From Bradyrhizobium erythrophlei (GTDB lineage Bacteria; Pseudomonadota; Alphaproteobacteria; Rhizobiales; Xanthobacteraceae), in NCBI GenBank assembly GCA_900129675.1, contig FSRD01000001.1, forward strand, positions 1,601,501 through 1,665,500: a DNA stretch of 64,000 nt, in the 5' to 3' direction. Below, one piece after another: positions 61,779-64,000 of this stretch. The first letter of the stretch is position 1, and each line of letters starts with the position of its first letter. The translations under genes were made by a program, and so were the position numbers. The notes under the pieces were generated by a model, which worked only from the letters and a program-made list of their open reading frames with translations, was not told where the DNA came from and ran no database searches.

Positions 61779-62657
61779 TCACGCTCCAGCGTAGCCGCGC
61801 TCGACCAGCGCGAATTGCGACGCGTACCATTGCGCGTACCAGCGCAGCGCCCATGGAATCGGAATCAGGAACGCACAGCCGATGCTGAAAACCAGCGTGC
61901 GCCAAAGCACTTCCAGTCCCGACCCGTTGAAGATGATCTCGCGCCGCGTCCCGCCGATGTTGCGGCAGATCCATCGCATCCAGGCCGTGATCACCCAGGC
62001 CCAGCCGATGATGGTGATGAAGGACAGGAACATCAGGACGTACCAGCCGACATAGGTCAACGCGCTGCCGTTAAAGGCAATCGGCAACGGCTGGCCGTTC
62101 GAACTGAGATTGCCGGCGATCCAGCGCAGGATCATCCACGACAGAAACGCTTCGATCAGGACGGCGACGATTGGCAGGTAATTGTTGAGTTGTCCGGCAT
62201 AGCTCATCAACGCCAGCGCGATGAACACGTACCAGATGTCGCCGACCATGCCGTCGAAAGCGAAGTTGGGCCGCCCGGGCACCGAGGTCCTGGACGCCAT
62301 CCAGCGGTAGTAGCTGGTCGCAACCCAGGGTGCGGGAACTACCAGCAAAAAACCGATGACATACAGAATGGTTCGGCCGAGGAGCGGCCAGAGCGGCAGG
62401 TCCATCGACAACGCCCCGCCGCCGTAACTGCCGGCGTTCATCACCGGTCCACCCGCTTGCGGGATCACCGGCGGGCCCGAGCCGCCCGGGGCGAGGCCCG
62501 GAATCTCTCCCGCCCGCTGCCAGCCGCTCATCCCCTCGGTCCAGACCAGCGTATCGGCCCTGACCGTCCCCCGGACGATGAGATCGCGCAGCTGAGTTTC
62601 CGGAAACGGCCCCTGTTGCTGGCCGTCGGCGGCATAAAACCAGGATCGGTCTGCCAT
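61779..62657 (-). CDS. GYF-domain (DUF4339) membrane protein
   Basis: This 292-aa protein has an N-terminal DUF4339/GYF_2 domain, MADRSWFYAADGQQQGPF with LVWTEGMSGWQRAGEI, the peptide-binding-like WYxxDGxxxGPF motif. A Pro/Gly-rich linker follows, then six or so membrane helices from residue ~85 to the end, with FDGMVGDIWYVFIALAL and RREIIFNGSGLEVLWRTLV. It may be related to DUF898-type proteins. It is divergent from glnK, and function is unknown. Confidence 0.85.
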   Translation of the reverse strand: MADRSWFYAADGQQQGPFPETQLRDLIVRGTVRADTLVWTEGMSGWQRAGEIPGLAPGGSGPPVIPQAGGPVMNAGSYGGGALSMDLPLWPLLGRTILYVIGFLLVVPAPWVATSYYRWMASRTSVPGRPNFAFDGMVGDIWYVFIALALMSYAGQLNNYLPIVAVLIEAFLSWMILRWIAGNLSSNGQPLPIAFNGSALTYVGWYVLMFLSFITIIGWAWVITAWMRWICRNIGGTRREIIFNGSGLEVLWRTLVFSIGCAFLIPIPWALRWYAQWYASQFALVERGYAGA

Positions 62658-62877
62658 CTCTTCTCATCCCCCCTGAAGCGATGTGGCGAAAAGCAGCCAG
62701 CGGGACCGCTGGCAAGGCGAGAAAATCACATTGTGGCGGACGGTTCGGTTCCCGTACAGTGACCGAGGTCACAAGGTTGGAATGTTTTCCCCTTCGACCT
62801 GCAACTTTTTTGTGCCATTTGCCCGGAAAGATGCCAAGTTCGGGCGGGCACGAACGCCACCCCCGACATGCCAAGAC

Positions 62878-63254
<377 letters not shown>

Positions 63255-63331
63255 GCGCTTCCACAATTTTTCAATCGCGCCCGGCAACGACGCCGGCGCA
63301 GCGAAAACGACCGACAGACCGGGGAAATTCC

Positions 63332-64000
63332 ATGGGGGCACTATTACGTGCGGCGAAGTTCGCTGCGCTCGTCACGCTTGCGGCGGGCCTTTCGCCGGCG
63401 ACGCCGGCCTTCGCCGAAACCTCGACCATCAACACCGCCGACACTGCCTGGATGATCGTCGCCACCGCGCTGGTGCTGATGATGACGATCCCGGGCCTGG
63501 CGCTGTTCTATTCCGGCATGGTGCGCAAGAAGAACGTGCTGGCGACGATGGCGCAGAGTCTCGCGGCGGTCGCGATTGTCTCGATTCTCTGGGTGAGTTT
63601 CGGCTATTCGCTCACCTTCGTCGGCGACGGCCCCTGGCTCGGCACGCTCGACCGCTGGTTTCTCGCAGGGATGACCATGGAGAGCGTCAATCCGCTGGCC
63701 AAGACGATTCCGGAATCGCTGTTCATGCTCTACCAGATGACGTTTGCGATCATCACGGTGGCGCTGGTGGCGGGCTCGGTCGCCGACCGGATGCGGTTTT
63801 CGGCCTTTCTCTTGTTCTCGATCGGCTGGTTCATGTTCGTCTACGTGCCGCTCGCGCATTGGGTGTGGGGCGGCGGCTTCCTCGCCACCATGGGCGTGCT
63901 GGATTTTGCCGGTGGTCTGGTGGTGCATCTTTCCGCCGGCGTCGGCGGACTGGTCGCGGCCAAGGTGATGGGCCGCCGTCACGGTTACGGCAGCGATAAT
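63332..64000 (+). CDS. amtB: Ammonium transporter, N-terminal part
   Basis: The first 223 codons are present; the gene continues past the window. A signal peptide (LRAAKFAALVTLAAGLSPATPA) precedes a series of membrane helices with GLALFYSGMVRKKN, YQMTFAIITVALVAGS and HLSAGVGGLVAAKVMGRR, the Amt/Mep/Rh signature. The trimeric channel conducts ammonium/ammonia across the inner membrane and is gated by the GlnK trimer encoded just upstream. The end cannot be assessed. Confidence 0.95.
   Translation, partial: MGALLRAAKFAALVTLAAGLSPATPAFAETSTINTADTAWMIVATALVLMMTIPGLALFYSGMVRKKNVLATMAQSLAAVAIVSILWVSFGYSLTFVGDGPWLGTLDRWFLAGMTMESVNPLAKTIPESLFMLYQMTFAIITVALVAGSVADRMRFSAFLLFSIGWFMFVYVPLAHWVWGGGFLATMGVLDFAGGLVVHLSAGVGGLVAAKVMGRRHGYGSDN

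Overview
The window looks like a chromosomal segment of a Bradyrhizobium-type alphaproteobacterium (Hyphomicrobiales, Nitrobacteraceae). The basis is the high GC content with strong GC at third codon positions, the rhizobial gene content (DUF1674, HemY-N and mitofilin-like proteins next to hemD, an rsmB-heparinase-purH block, glnK-amtB), and several families of short inverted intergenic repeats of the kind common in that genus. I see no phage, plasmid, transposase, CRISPR array or rRNA genes. Three tRNAs are present: Ala-CGC, Thr-CGU and Gly-GCC.

Layout. 1-5.5 kb: end of an M20 peptidase, then a minus-strand yggT-DUF167-folD set, tRNA-Ala, and minus-strand metabolic genes (crotonase, NTF2-like, glutamine amidotransferase, SDR). 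5.8-10.9 kb: TerB-like protein, class III cyclase, cytochrome P450 and a Tat-exported hydrolase, all on the minus strand. 11-18.5 kb: MFS_3 exporter, two small cysteine-rich secreted proteins, polysaccharide deacetylase, OafA-type acyltransferase and a POT peptide transporter. 18.5-27 kb: tRNA-Thr, hemD/mitofilin-like/hemY-N (minus), tsaD-gpsA-EVE (plus) and topoisomerase IB. 27-32.2 kb: acetyl-CoA synthetase, a sedolisin-type S53 peptidase and an L,D-transpeptidase. 32.2-43.1 kb: thermonuclease, DUF1674, rsmB, heparinase-like protein, purH, two MFS transporters and gamma-glutamyltransferase. 43-50 kb: SDRs, a GIY-YIG/GST/DUF2239/hydrolase group sharing a CCCGGG-centred operator, an isomerase, a frameshifted SDR and a ketopantoate reductase-like protein. 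50-56 kb: diheme cytochrome c, sorbosone dehydrogenase, epimerase, tRNA-Gly, CnoX-like thioredoxin and a Lon-N protein. 56-64 kb: an overlapping ArsR-SRPBCC-cytochrome b561 operon, DUF1801, a TetR pair, trm112, ubiH-like, tesB, a GYF membrane protein, glnK and the start of amtB.

Most of the window is ordinary housekeeping and metabolism. The parts most worth a second look are the divergent GST/DUF2239 promoter region with three matching palindromes (two between GST and DUF2239, one ahead of the GIY-YIG gene), a clean single-base frameshift in an SDR gene, two neighbouring GLG1-type cysteine-rich secreted proteins, a sedolisin with no signal peptide and a histone H1-like linker, and the dense mosaic of dispersed inverted repeats that fills many of the gaps between genes.
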